The position numbers were made by a program, and so were the translations under genes. A model generated the notes under the pieces. It was not told the origin of the DNA. It did no database searches and was given only the letters and a program-made list of their open reading frames with translations. Positions 32,507-44,592 of a DNA stretch of 64,000 nt are shown in pieces. Every line of letters starts with the position of its first letter. Within the stretch, counting starts at the first letter, position 1. Source of the stretch: Proteles cristata cristata (taxonomy: Eukaryota; Chordata; Mammalia; Carnivora; Hyaenidae). The stretch spans positions 186,001 through 250,000 of the forward strand of contig JAESUZ010000350.1 of the NCBI GenBank assembly GCA_017311185.1. The letters are read 5' to 3'.

Positions 32507-33259
32507 GTAAGAAACATATGATCATTTCTCTTAAAGTTTTAATTTTTATCCTTTTTTTTTTTGGAAGGGTGACTTTCCATTTGTATAATCCCTCTAAGTC
32601 TGAATGTGTTGAATATGAATCAATTAAGCTGCCAAAAGTGAAATATTTAGATAAATGTCCACATACTTGGACACCAAAGCGTGGTTGTATTTAGGGAAGT
32701 GTGAAGGGTGTACACATTAAGTACCTTTAGCTGAATGCAGAACATGAAACACCTAAAGAACAAACTGGGGACTTTGCCTCTTATACTAACTTTAACTTTT
32801 CTATGTTTTGCAATTCCCACTGAGTTTCAATCACAAGTTTCTTACACATGAAATTCCTGGGTTTTTCCTGTACTCCAGAAAGTATTGGTTTGAGCAAATG
32901 CAAAATTTGAGTGATTCTCATGATTCTCCTAAAAAAGAGCAAATGGAATAGAAAACAAGGTGATATAGGTAGCGCCATGGGGGTGGAATCTTACAGTATA
33001 GTTGAAATGAGGAAAGCTGAAGCAAAGTTAGAACTGCTTAGGTATCAGGACACTGAAATATGTATAAGTGACTGATGGCTTTCCCTCCTTTCTTCCTCTT
33101 GGTACTGTGGCAATGAGGAGAAGGAGCAGATGTGTATTGGCAGGTAGATGTTGGATGGCTCACTCATTATTTCTGCACTCCAGTAATCCAGGTCTTCAAT
33201 TCAGGTCCCAACAAAGTTTGATATCATATGATAGGCTTTTGGAGTTGTTTTTAAAATAA

Positions 33260-33400
33260 CTGGACCCAGTATGGCCCTCTGGCAACCTCAGTGTCCCCTA
33301 AGAACTTGCTAGAAATGCAAGAGGAAAAAGATAGCAGGCCCCACTCCAGGCCTCCTGAATCATGTGCACACTCAAGTTAGAGAAGCACATAATCAACTCA
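33260..33400 (-). mobile_element. MER5-like hAT-Charlie MITE fragment
   Basis: The text 'gaacttgctagaaatgcaag' then 'aggccccactccaggcctcctgaatcatg' and 'ctcaagttagagaagcac' matches the general pattern of MER5A/B elements read in one orientation. Identification is from memory of the consensus. Confidence 0.65.
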
Positions 33401-33655
33401 GCAGTTCTCTGCATGTTTTTTTTCCTGACGGTTGGAGGGACATCAGCTAGTATACTTGGGAAGTATCTTTTAGTCTGCTGCCTGCCTGATATATGTTAGC
33501 AACTCTAGTGAACCTCTGTTCCGGATGGGAATAACAAAGGTGAATGGGAACATTCAGCTTCTTTTGAAAGGAAAATGATTGAAAAATGCTTATCTTAAAC
33601 CACTAAAGTTCAATGCACAAATTCTAACTCTGTCTTATAACTATTTCTCTCTACC

Positions 33656-33898
33656 AGAGTTTCTCAACCTCAGCACTACTGAGAGTTTGGACCAGATAGT
33701 CCTTTATTATAGGGGCTTTCCTGTGCATTGATGTTTAGCAACATTCCTGGCTTCTACCCACTAGATACAAGTAGTGTGTCTTCTCACATAGTATGACAAC
33801 TAAAAATATCCCTAGACATTACCAAGTAATCCCTAGGTGGGTGGGCAGGAGACTTGGTGGGGGGTTGTGTATGTAGAAAATCACCCTGGTTAAGAACA
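33656..33898 (+). mobile_element. MER20-like hAT-Charlie MITE
   Basis: Begins agagtttctcaacctcagcac, includes cctgtgcattg, acccactagata and ctagacattacc, and ends aaaatcaccctggttaagaac, the near-complete layout of a MER20-type element with complementary ends (tttctcaacc / ggttaagaa). Confidence 0.75.
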
Positions 33899-33968
33899 AG
33901 TCCTCTGGATTTGGTCCATGTTGACAAGATCCTGTTTCTAAACCAAAACTTGATCTTTTTACTGTTAG

Positions 33969-34068
33969 ATTGGCAATTGTATTTCAGTCTCTACGACTTA
34001 TTATTCTGATAAGAGTTTTCCATCTGGCTCATCAAAAGAAACAACTGGAAATGCTGACCAGAAGGCTG
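33969..34068 (+). CDS. TPTE: TPTE exon: S4 voltage-sensing helix (100 bp)
   Basis: Acceptor ctttttactgttag ends at 33968; donor GTAAGT starts at 34069. Entry base A completes AGA (Arg). The frame reads LAIVFQSLRLIILIRVF (S4) and then HLAHQKKQLEMLTRRL. Arginines lie at the split codon, in SLRL and in LIRV. The position that I remember as Arg in human TPTE (LLRLLR) is Gln here (CAG), so one gating charge seems lost. The exon leaves in phase 0. If the following 139-bp intron were kept, the frame would stay open to 34248 and give a different C-terminus. Confidence 0.95.
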
Positions 34069-34207
34069 GTAAGTGGCCAAAACATGTTTATGATTCAGAA
34101 AACGTTTGTTTCAGGAGATACTGGCAAAGGTTATAGACATCTACATAATATTCTTTATTTTACATTGATTTTTGTTTTACAAGTTAATGATTGTTTGAAA
34201 CTTTTAG

Positions 34208-34271
34208 GTTTCAGAAAACAAACGGCGATACAGGAAGGGTGGATTTGACTTAGACCTCACTTATGTTACTG
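34208..34271 (+). CDS. TPTE: TPTE exon: basic linker from voltage sensor to phosphatase (64 bp)
   Basis: Acceptor gtttgaaacttttag ends at 34207. The frame is VSENKRRYRKGG and FDLDLTYVT, then G of a split Asp codon. The donor is GTTTGT (34272), weaker than the others but with GT and a following T-rich stretch. The KRRYRK cluster is the phosphoinositide-binding linker that couples sensor movement to the enzyme in voltage-sensing phosphatases (Ciona VSP as the studied example). FDLDLTYVT begins the PTEN-like domain. Phase 0 in, 1 out. Intron before it is only 139 bp. Confidence 0.94.
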
Positions 34272-34369
34272 GTTTGTAAAGTTTAACTGTTTATTTATAT
34301 TAACTTCAAATCTTTCTTGTGTGTAATTATGTTAATTTTGTTCTTGTTTTGTCTGAGCCATGTTCTTTC

Positions 34370-34602
34370 CAAGTTTATTTCTTCATTTTGAGAGAGTGTG
34401 TTCTTGTGTGAGTGGGGGGAGGGACAGAGAGAGAGGGAGGGAGAGAACCCCAAGCAGGCACCATGCTTCCAGCACAGAGCCTGATGCTGGGCTCAATCTC
34501 ACCGTGAGATCATTACCTAAGCCAAAATCAAGACTCAGATGCTTAACTGACTGAGCCACCCAGGTGTCTTCCACTTTTTAAAGTTTATTTATTTATTTTG
34601 AG
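34370..34602 (-). mobile_element. CanSINE, minus strand
   Basis: Contains ctgagccacccaggtgtc at 34552-34569 and an added aagtttatttatttattttgag segment. Flanked by gagccatgttctttc (34355) and gagccatgttatttc (34603). Confidence 0.9.
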
Positions 34603-35211
34603 GAGCCATGTTATTTCAAAGCATTCTTTAGCCATGAAGACATAAGCCACTGTGGTAATGCAACATATTTGTAGTTTACCTTTGACAATGGAGAATCTCC
34701 TTTGTCCTCTTAAATCAGGGCTGCTTGGTTACAGGAAGTTGAACAGATTTCCAGCTGGTTCCCTTTGTTTGGTTTGGAATTTGAGTCCTAGTTGTTTTTC
34801 CTGGGTTGCAAGGATTTCAGAGAGTCCTGTTTTCTTCCCAGAACCCTAGAGAATTAGGGGTCTCAGTTTTCTGAGTCAGAAGCACTGGAAAGCACTGGTG
34901 CTACCATTGCTGGAGCCCAGATCTCTCATTTTTCTTTGGTGTTTAAGTAAGAAATAAATTTCCACTAAAGGTCAATTTGTCGCATGTGGCTGGAAGCAGT
35001 TGAGTCCTAGGAACACACTGTGAGTTTAATGGTCATTATATTGGATAATTTAATATGTTATTTTGATTATCTGAGAGGTAGCTTTTTCTTTGTCAGTCTC
35101 AATCCTGAAAGTTCCTTTCTATGAAGAAGTCTGATTACATATAAATTAAGCTCTCATATATTGTTTCACATCTGTAATGACATTCATCATAATGACTATT
35201 TTGATTTCCAG
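34603..35211. other. Unique intron before exon 35212
   Basis: Single-copy-looking sequence without a recognised repeat. Ends in the acceptor actattttgatttccag. Confidence 0.6.
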
Positions 35212-35276
35212 ACCGTATTATTGCCATGTCATTCCCATCTTCTGGACAGCAGTCATTTTATAGGAATCCCATTAAG
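35212..35276 (+). CDS. TPTE: TPTE exon: start of the PTEN-like phosphatase (65 bp)
   Basis: Acceptor attttgatttccag ends at 35211; donor GTAAGG starts at 35277. AC completes GAC (Asp). The frame is [19 protein letters not shown], Ile, Lys. The AMSFP and YRNPI blocks correspond to AMGFP and YRNNI of PTEN and to the same region of TPTE. Phase 1 in, 0 out. The next exon is 21.8 kb away, beyond two long L1 elements and a retroviral relic. Confidence 0.95.
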
Positions 35277-35439
35277 GTAAGGGTTTACATAACAAATGTT
35301 CATATTTCGCAGTAAACATAGACTGCAGAGTCATAAGTTTAATAATGGCTCAGAGATGGCAGTGTTCTAAAAATGTACTCTTCCGGGTGAAAAATTATGA
35401 TAGATCGATAACAATTAGCTTTTTCTATGTAAGGAACCA

Positions 35440-35910
35440 CGTAAAAATGTAGCGACTTACAGCCGTAATCATTTACTTAGCTCATACAAATGTGGTTTCT
35501 GAATTTGGGTTGGGCTTAACTGGTTGGTTCTTCTGATCAGGGCCAGGCGTAACTAATCACAGCTGGGCCAATGTGCACATCTGTGGGCAGCTACTTGGAA
35601 TCTGAGGCTTAGCTAGTCTACAGTGGCATGGTTGGATGGCTCCATGTGATGTCTCACTCTCCTGCAGACTAGCTGACGCTTGTTCACCTGGTGGCAGTAA
35701 CAAAGGTCCCACAAGGAGCAAGCAGAAGAATACAGAGCCCCGAACGGCCCAGGTTCAAAACTAGTATAATATGGCTTCTATCTCATTCTACTACTGTACA
35801 GAACAAATTACAATTCAGTCCAGATTCGAGGAATAGAATAGACTGCATCTCTTGATGGCAGGAATTGCAACAAATTGTGGCCATTTTTCATAGTCTATCA
35901 TGGGGAATAA
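35440..35910. mobile_element. Ancient DNA-transposon-like repeat, family unresolved
   Basis: The text runs from 'cgacttacagccgtaatcatttact' through 'ctaatcacagctgggcc', 'gtcccacaaggagcaagc' to 'gactgcatctcttgatggc' and 'ttgtggccatttttc', the order of a common mammalian medium-reiteration repeat. I cannot name the family with confidence. Confidence 0.5.
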
Positions 35911-36509
35911 GTTGGGAATTCTTTAAATAAAATGTGTGTTCTTAGGTTGACATCCTAAATTATAGTGGAGACATACTGCTTTAGATTCAAACATAAAATG
36001 ATATTTAATATGAAACTTAATACTTAATATGACATTTAATAAGAAGTTTGCATATGTGTGTGGATGTGTATTTGTTAGTATAATTTATATTTTTATTATA
36101 TATTCATACAGTATAATTATATATATGATAGGTCTACAATTAAGTCTACGTATATACATGCATATATAATTATACTTTTGTTAAGACATAAATACTGTAA
36201 ATTGCACTCATCTTAAGTGGATCTTGATGAAATTATATAGAAGTATATATGCATGTAACCAACACCCCTAACCACATACAGAACATTTCTTGCTCTTTTT
36301 CAGTCAATATCCCAACACACTGGAGGTAATTACTATTCTAACTTCTGTTACGACAGATTAGTTTTACTTATTGTTGAATTTCACATAAGTGGAATCATAA
36401 AATACTTTTTGGGCTAGCTTTTTTTATGCCTCAAATTTGAGATACATTCAGTACTTTTGTACAGTTCTTACAACATTTATTTACCTGTTCATTATAACAT
36501 TAAAATTTA
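35911..36509. other. AT-rich intron, nothing recognised
   Basis: Many ATAT and TATA runs (36090-36260). The stretch 36250-36500, with 'taccaacacccctaaccac' and 'cagaacatttcttgctc', may be a very old repeat. No exon seen. Confidence 0.4.
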
Positions 36510-36524
36510 CTGCCTTCTAGGCAG

Positions 36525-36828
36525 AAAAGGACAAATACCATATGTTTGCACATATAGGAGGATTGGGAGGGGGGAACTTAACGGAGGACCATGGGGGAGA
36601 AGAGGAGGGAAATGGTGGGGGAAAGAGAGAGAGGCAAACCATGAGAGACTCTTGAATGCCGAGAACAAACTGAGGACTCATGGGTGTGCGGGGGAGGGGG
36701 GAGATGGGCATGGAGGAGAGCACTTGTGGGGATGAGCACCGGGTATTATATGGAAACCAACTTGACAATAAACTATCTGTAAAAAAAAATAAATAAAATA
36801 AAATAGGTAATTCATTAGAAAAAAAAAT
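36525..36828 (+). mobile_element. Short 5'-truncated L1 tail with target duplication
   Basis: L1 3' end only: 'gacaaataccatatgtttgc', 'aaccatgagagactcttgaat', 'gatgagcaccgggtattata', then an A-rich tail. Flanked by aaatttactgccttctag (36507) and aaatttactgtcttctag (36825), one mismatch in 18 bases. One of the younger L1 tails. Confidence 0.93.
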
Positions 36829-37071
36829 TTACTGTCTTCTAGAATCCTGTATTAAAAGCTTAAGCATTCAGTTTATATACACACATCATACAATTAAACA
36901 CCACTTCACAAAGATTGCAAAGGTTATATTCTGTAACATCAACATTACAGAAAATTTAAAACTCAAAAGATACAGCTAAAGTAACTGCCATAAATGTGCA
37001 ACCAGTAATTTTGACAGGGAAGTTGTGTAGCTTGCATGACTTTAAATATGTGAATTAGAAATACTGCATTT

Positions 37072-40000
37072 GGGGGGAGAAGTTAAGATGGCAAAAGCTA
37101 AGCTTGCCTTGTCCCTTGAACAAGCTAGATAAATATCAACTTATTTTGAACACCCAAGAAATTGATCTGAAGATTGAGAGAAAAACTGCACAACTAGAGG
37201 TAGAAAAATAGCCACATTGTGCAAAGTAGGAGCCTGTGGAGAGTTGATTTGGGAGAGAAAAGAACTACAGGTGCTATGAAGGTGATGGAGCCCTGATCAT
37301 GGAGAGAGGGGTGAGTGAGAAAGAGTGAAATCATGTGCAGAGAAATGCTCAGGAAAAACTCTTCCCAAAACCATTGACTGGGAAAGGAAGAGGGCCTGAC
37401 TACTGCAAGTTTTTATAGGCAGTGGAGTGTAAAGTCTGAAATATTGGAGTCTGTGCCACCATGACTGCTGGGCTTGGCAGTGCTCTGGAGGGGAAAGTGG
37501 GGAGAGACCTGTGAGTGGGCAGTGCAGTCTGAGGATCCCCTGCATCACGCAGGGATAAACAGTTTCCCTGTTTAGAGTGCATTTGGGAGCGGTGGCATGG
37601 CCTTTCCAGGGAAAAGAGAGCTGGCACCACCAAAGTGCTGCCCTGTTCCCTAGTGTAGAAACAAAGAACACCAGCTGAGGACAGCAAACCTTGGTGCCGG
37701 CTTTCTGTTGCACTTTGCCAGAAACTCCAAACTGCTGCATGGGCACGCAACTGATTTATGGGACAAACCAGCAGTGGCCACAGCTCAGAGAGACCCTCCC
37801 CCAGAGGATCCGCATGGGTCTGCACCACATAGATGTCTAAAACTTGGAGTCTTGGAACCTAGCCACATGCCTGAGATAAAACACAGGAGTGTTCTGCTAC
37901 CTGGCAGACAGATAACTTGGATGCATGGATCTGGCAGAAGCCAGGGACACAAGAGAGGTGATTATTTGGCTCTTCTGTGTGAGTTCCTGAAGAGTAGCGG
38001 GTGAGAAGAGTAGCAGGTAATTTTCCCCCTCACCCATCAGCACTGACCAACTCAGTGAGCAAAACAGCGCCACCCAGTGGAGGCTGGAGCTGTTTACACC
38101 AAGCCCAGTTGCCCTGCACTCTGCAGGTGCATCTCCACTAGGGCAAGTTGGCCTGAGAATGTGAGCAGCAGGCCCCACCCCCAGAAGATCAGCATAAAGC
38201 CTTTGCATGCACTAAGTCTACTGATCAGAGTGCTGCAAAGCTTCAATCCTAAGGGAAATAGAATCTAGCTTCTTTTAGCAAGCAGACCAAAGTACAGCTA
38301 GGATCTAGCTTCTGTGTTTTTTGTTTTTTGGGTTTTTTTTCAGACCACTTCTTAATATAGCCATTACTCTCAGGAGCAGAAATACAACACGCTTTCCTAA
38401 GAATCTCCCCCCTTCCCCCCCATCACCCACACCCACCCACCCCCCTCCCCCCCCACACACACATACACAACAGTGACCTAGACAAAATAACATGACAGAA
38501 AATTTACCCCAAAGGAAAGAATAGGAAAAAGTCACAACCAGGGATTTAATCAGTACATATACAAGTAAGATGTCTGAACCAGAATTTAAAAGAATAATCA
38601 TAAGGGGACTAGCTTGTTTTGAGAAAAACATAGAAGATACTGGAGAATCCCTTACTGCAGAGTTAAAAGAACTAAAAAAAATAAAAATGAGTCAGGTGGA
38701 AGTAAATCAATGCTATAACCAAGATGCAAAACTGAATGGTGCAATGACATTGAAGATGGATGAAGCAGAGGAATGAATCACTGATATAGAAGATAAAATA
38801 ATGGAAAATAATGAAGCTGGAAAAAAAAGAGGGAAAGAAAGATATTGGATCATGAATGTAGACTTAGGGAACTTGGTGACTCCTTAAAGTGTAATGATAT
38901 TTGTATCATTGGACCCCCAGTAAAAGAGAAAGAAAAAGGAGTAGAAGATTTATTTGAGCAAATTATTATTGAAAACCTCCCTAATCTAGGGAAGGAAACA
39001 AACATTGAAATCCAAGAAGCACAGAGAACTCCCATTAAATTCAACAAAAGCCAGCCATCACCAAGATAGTCAAATTCACAAAATACACAGAAAAGAAAAG
39101 AATCCTGAAAGGAGTGAGGGGGGAAAAGTTCTTAACCTACAAGGGAAAACAGATCAGGTTCACAGCAAATATGTTCATAGAAACTTGACGGGCCAGAATG
39201 GAGTGGTATGATATATTCAGTATGCTGAATGGGAAAACTATGCAGCCAAGAATACTTCACCCAGCAAGGCATGCACTCATTCAGAATACTCTATCCAGAA
39301 TAGAAGGAAGGATAAAGAGTTTTCCAGACAAACAAAAACTAAAGGGGTTTGTAACCACTAAACCAGTCCTGCAAGAAATATTAAAGGGACTCTTGGAGGA
39401 AAAAAAAGACCAAAAACAACAAATACCAGAAAGGACAAGAGAATATTACCAAAAACACCAACTCTACAGGCAACACAATGGTACTAAATTCATACCTTTC
39501 AATAGTCATTCTGAATGTAAATGAACTAAATTATCCAATCAAAAGACATAGAGTATCAGAATGGATAAAAAACAAGACCCATCTATATGCTGCCTACAAG
39601 AGACTCATTATAGACCTGAAGACATTTGGAGACTGAAAGTGACGGAATGGAGAACCATGTATCATACTAATGGACATCAAAGGAAAGCTGGAGTAGCCAT
39701 GCTTATCAAATTATATTTTAAACCAAAGACCGTAACTAGAGATAAAGAAGGGCATTATATCACAATTAAGGGGTCTATCAAGAAGATCTAACAATTGTAA
39801 ACATTGGTGCCCCCAAATTGCAACACCCAAATATAAAAATCAATTAATAACAAACATAAACTCCTGGATAATAATACAATAATAGTAGGGGGCTTTAATA
39901 GCCTACTTACAGCAATGGACAGATCATCTAAGCAGAAAATCAACAAGAAAACCATGGCTTTGAGCGACACACTGATCAGATGGACTTAACAGATCTAATC

Positions 40001-43000
40001 AGAATATTTCATCCTAAAGCAGCAGAATACACATTCTTTTCGAGTATAAATGGAACATTCTCCAGAGTAGGTCACATACTGGGTCACAAATCAGCCCTCA
40101 ACAGGTACAAAAAGATCAAGGTCATACCATCCATATTTCCAGACCACAATGCTGTGAAACTTGAAGTCAGCCACAAGAAAAAATTTGGAAAGACCACAAA
40201 TACTTGGAAGTCAAAGAACATCCTACTAAAGAATTAATGAGTTAACTAGGAAATTAAAGAAGAAGAAGAAAAATATATGAAAGCAAATGAAAATGAAAAC
40301 ATGGCAGTCCAAAACTTTTGGGATGCAGCAAAGGTGGTCCTAAAAGGGAAGTCTATTGCAATACAGGTCTACCTCAAGAAGCAAGAAAAGTCTGAAATAC
40401 ACAACCTAACCTTACACCTTAAGTAGTTAGGAAAGGAACAGTAAATAAGGCAGAGAAAATAATAAATATTAGAACAGAAATAAATGATAAAGAAACAAAT
40501 AAAAAAAACAGATCAGTAAAACTTAGAGTAGGTTCTTTGAAAGCATTAACGCAATTGATAATCCCTATCCAGACTTACCAAAAGAAAAGGGAAAGGACCC
40601 AAGTAAATAAAATCACAAATGAAAGAGGAGAGATCACAACCAACACCCCAAAAATACAGTTATAAGAAAATATTATGTGAAAAATTATATCCCAACAAAC
40701 TGCAATATGGAAGAAATGGACAAATTTCTAGAAACATACAGATTACCAAAACTGAAACAGAAAATTTGAACAGACCCATAACCAGCAGAGAAATTGAATC
40801 ACTAATAAAAATTCCCAATAAACAAAAGTCCAGGGTTGGATGGCTTCCCAGGGGTATTTTACCAGAGTAGGAAGAGTTAATACCTATTCTTCTCAAACTG
40901 TTCCAAAAAAATAGAAGTGGAAGGAAAACTTTCAAACTCTTTCCTACAAGGCCAGGATTACCTTAATCGCAAAATCAGACAAAGACCCCACTAAAAATGA
41001 GAATTACAGGGCAATATCCCTGATGAACATAAATGCAAAAATTCTCAAGATGCTAGCAAGTTGAATCAAACAGTACATTAAAATAATTATTCACCATGAT
41101 TGAGTGGGATATATTCCTGGGCTGCAGGACTAGTTCAATATTTGCAAATCAATCAACATGATATACCACATTAATAAAGGAAATGGTAAGAACCATATGA
41201 TCTTCTCAACAGATGCAGAAAAAAAAACATTTGACGAATACAACATCCATTCTGATAAAAAAAAAAAAACTCAACAAAGTAGGAATAGATGAACCATCCC
41301 TCATCATAAAGGCCATATACAAAAGACCCACAGCTATGGGGAAAAACTGTGAGAGCTTTTCTTCTGAGATCAGGAACAAGACAAAGATATCTACTCTCAC
41401 CATTATTATTTAACATAGTACTGGAAGTTTTAGCCACAGCAGTCAGACAACAAAAAGAAATAAAAGGCATCCAAATTGGCAAGAAGAAGATAGACTTTCA
41501 CTGCAGATAACATGATACTCCATGTGGAAAACCTGAAAGACTCCACCAAAAAATTGCTAGAATATGTGAATTCAGGAAAGTCGCAGGATATAAAATCAAT
41601 GTACAGAAATCTGTTGCATTTCTATACACCAATAATGAAGCAACAGAAGAAGAAATCAAGGAATCAGTCCCATTCATAATTGCACCAAAAATAGTAAGAC
41701 ACTTATGAATAAACCTACCTAATAAAGAGGTAAAAGAGCTGTATTCTGAAAACTACAGAACTCTTATGAAAGAAATTGAAAGAGGACAGAAAAAAATGGA
41801 AAAAGAAAAACATTTTATGTTCATGGATTGGAATGACAAATATTGTGAAAATATTTATACTATCCCAAATAATCTCCACATTTAAGGCAATAGCTAACAA
41901 AATACTACCAGCATTTTTCACAGAGCTAGAACAAATAATCCTAAAATTTGTATGGTGCCAACAAAAGACCCCTGATGGCCAAAGCAACCCTGAAGAAGAA
42001 AAGCAAAGCTGGAGGTATCATGATCCTGGACTTTAAGCTATATTGCAAAGCTGTAGCCATCAAGACAGTACAGTACTGGCACAAAATAGATCAATGGAAC
42101 AGAATAGAAAACCCCAAAAGGGACCCACAATTAAACGATCAACTAATATTCAACAAAACAGGAAAGACTATCCAATGGGGACAAAAATCTCTTCAACAAA
42201 TAGTGTTGGGAAAACTGGACATCAACATAAAGAAGAGTGAAAATGGACCACTTTTTTACACCATACACAAATATAAATTCAAAATGGATGAAAGACCTAA
42301 ATGTAAGACAGGAAATCATCAAAATTCTAGAGGAGATAACAGACAGCAGCCTCTTTGACCTCAGCTGCAGCATCTTCCTACTAGACGTGTCTCTGGAGAC
42401 CAGGGAAACAAAAGCAAAAACAAACTAAGACTTCATCAAGATAGAAGATTCTGCACAATGAGCAAAATAATCAACAAAACTAAAAGGCAGCCTATGGAAT
42501 GGGAGAAGATATTTGCAAATGACATATCTGATAAAGGGCTAATATGAAAATCTATAAAGAATGTATCAAACTCAACACCCAAAAGACAAATAATGCAGTG
42601 ATGAAATGGGCAGAAGACATGAATAGACATTTTTTTCAAAGAAGACATCCAGATGGCTAACAGTCACATGAAAAGATGCTCAATATCACTCATCATCAGA
42701 GAAATACAAATCCAAACTGTGATGAGATACTACCTCACACCTGTCAGAATGGCTAAAAATAACAGCTACAGATGTTGGCAAGGATGCAGAGAAAGAGGAA
42801 CCCTTTTTGCACTGTTAGTGGGAAGGCAAATTGTCACAGCCACTCTGAAGAACAGTATGGAGGTTCCTCAAAATATTGAAAGTAGACATTCTATGATCCA
42901 GGAATCACACTACTGGGTATTTACCCAAAGAATACAAAAACACTAATTTGAAATTATATGTGCACCCCTATGTTTATTGCAGCATTATTTACAATACCCA

Positions 43001-43345
43001 AAGTATGGAAGTAATTCATGTCCATCATTAGATGAATGGATAGATGTATCCATGGATATACATATGGATATATATGGATATGTAATGGAATATTATGCAG
43101 CCATAAAAAGGAATGAAATATCATCATTTGCAACAACACGGATGGAGCTAGTACAGAGAACACAGGTTACCTGTGAGTGGGGAGATGGGTAAATTAAGTG
43201 AAGAAGATGATGAGTCCTCTTACCTTGATTAACACTAAGTATTATGGAACTGTTGAATTATTATTTTATACACCTGGAACTAATATAACACTTTGTTAGT
43301 AACAATGGAATTAAAATTTAAAAATAGAAATAAAACACTGGAATG
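37072..43345 (+). mobile_element. Nearly full-length L1, plus strand
   Basis: Starts ggggggagaagttaagatgg, the typical L1 5' end. 5' UTR to about 38560; ORF1 in pieces from 38570 to about 39460 (coiled-coil start at 38570-38776, RNA-binding C-part at 39198-39460); ORF2 in pieces from about 39490 to 42430 and beyond (endonuclease 39561-40237, reverse transcriptase 40619-42036, C-part 41948-43190). Many frameshifts and stops, so it is inactive. The 3' UTR differs from that of the other L1s here and ends near 43345 with 'ttatacacctggaactaatataac' and an A-rich tail. Confidence 0.93.
38400..38465. repeat. C-rich low-complexity tract in the L1 5' UTR
   Basis: About 60 bases of C with scattered A and T (ccccccttcccccccatcacc, accc repeats, then acacacacata). 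It lies about 110 bases before the ORF1 start. Confidence 0.85.
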
Positions 43346-43454
43346 AATAAAGATTACAAAATGGTAATACATGCATTCATTTTAATACTTTGTATATTCC
43401 TTCAGCTTTTTATGTGTATAATCATATAAAGCTACTTTCTTAACTTAATACTTC

Positions 43455-43890
43455 TTTTTTCTTTTTTTATTGACTTCTCCAGGACCTCCACTGTAATGTT
43501 GATTAGTACTAAGAGAAGATACCCTTTCCTTGTTCCCAAACTTAGATGGAAAGAAGGAGAAATTCCACTATTAAAATGAAGTTTTATAGAAGCTTTTTGT
43601 ACCTGTTCTTTACCAGATTAAGAAAGTTTTATTTATTTCTAGTTTGCTAGGAGTTGACTCATGAATTGGTGAAAGTGTCAGATACTTTTTCTGCATGTAT
43701 GGAGATAATGAAAGGTTTTTCTCTGTTGTTCTGGTATTTTCAAATGTGAAGGCAACCTTTTTTATTCCTAGAATAAATTCCCCATTGGTCTTAATGTATT
43801 ACTTATCACTACTTCCTATTTGCTAATATCTTATGTACAACACTTTTATATGTTGTACATAATAAGAGATACTGACCTTCAATTTTCCAT
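43455..43890 (-). mobile_element. Old L1 fragment, minus strand
   Basis: Mid-ORF2 text in a diverged state: 'gaagataccctttccttgttccc', 'ttgctaggagttgactcatgaattgg', 'ttctgcatgtatggagataatg'. No open frame of note. It is much more diverged than the neighbouring L1s. Confidence 0.7.
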
Positions 43891-43894
43891 TCTT

Positions 43895-43946
43895 TGTTTT
43901 GAAGGTGGGGAGTAGGAACAGAGGGAGAGAGGGAGAGGGAGAGGGA

Positions 43947-43984
<38 letters not shown>

Positions 43985-44103
43985 CTTAAGCAGGCTCCAT
44001 GTGCAGAGCATGTTGTGGGTCTCAATTTCACAACCATGAGATCATGACCTGAGCTGAAAACAGGAGTTGGATGCTCAACCGACTGAGGTACCCATGCACC
44101 CCT
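43895..44103 (-). mobile_element. CanSINE with a long (GA)n tract
   Basis: Minus strand; purine tract gagagggagagggagagg then (GA)n at 43920-43982; ends gaggtacccatgcacccc. It separates an old L1 fragment from the 3' end of the next L1. Confidence 0.88.
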
Positions 44104-44550
44104 TTCTTTTTTAATGAAGTGTAGTTGACAAACAATGTAACATTAGTTTTGGGTATACAGCATAGTGATTTGATAGGTCTATATGTTATGCTGTGCTCAC
44201 CACAAGTGTAGTTACCATCTGTCACCATTAAACACCATTGACTATATTCCCTATGCTGTACATTTTATCCACATGTCTTACTTCTTCCATAACTGGAGGC
44301 CTGTATCCTCTACTCACCTTAATGTATTTTGTCCATCCCCACATTCTTCTCTTTGGGAAACATCAATTTGTTCTCTGTATTTATGGGTCTGGCTCTGCTT
44401 TTTGTTTGTTTGTTTTGCTTTTAGATTCAAAACAGAAGTAAAATCATATGGTGTTTGTCTGACTTCACTAAGCAAAATACCCTCTAGGTTCACCCATGTC
44501 GTTGTAAATGGAAAGATCTTTTTTTTTTTTTTTTTTGTGGCTCAGTAATA

Positions 44551-44553
<3 letters not shown>

Positions 44554-44591
<38 letters not shown>
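44554..44591. repeat. (GT)n microsatellite in the L1
   Basis: About 19 GT units directly after ggctcagtaatattct, at the place where other L1 copies have 'ccattatatata'. Confidence 0.95.

Positions 44592-44592
<1 letters not shown>

Larger units (their letters stand above)
32507..33968. other. Intron between S3 and S4, with two DNA-transposon MITEs
   Basis: Mostly unique sequence. MITE relics lie near 33260-33400 and 33656-33898 (separate entries). No other exon recognised. Confidence 0.6.

Noticed and set aside
37297..37828. 149- and 142-codon minus-strand frames near 37.5 kb
   Set aside because: Both are antisense to the GC-richer 5' UTR of the plus-strand L1 and overlap each other in different frames; the composition explains their length.
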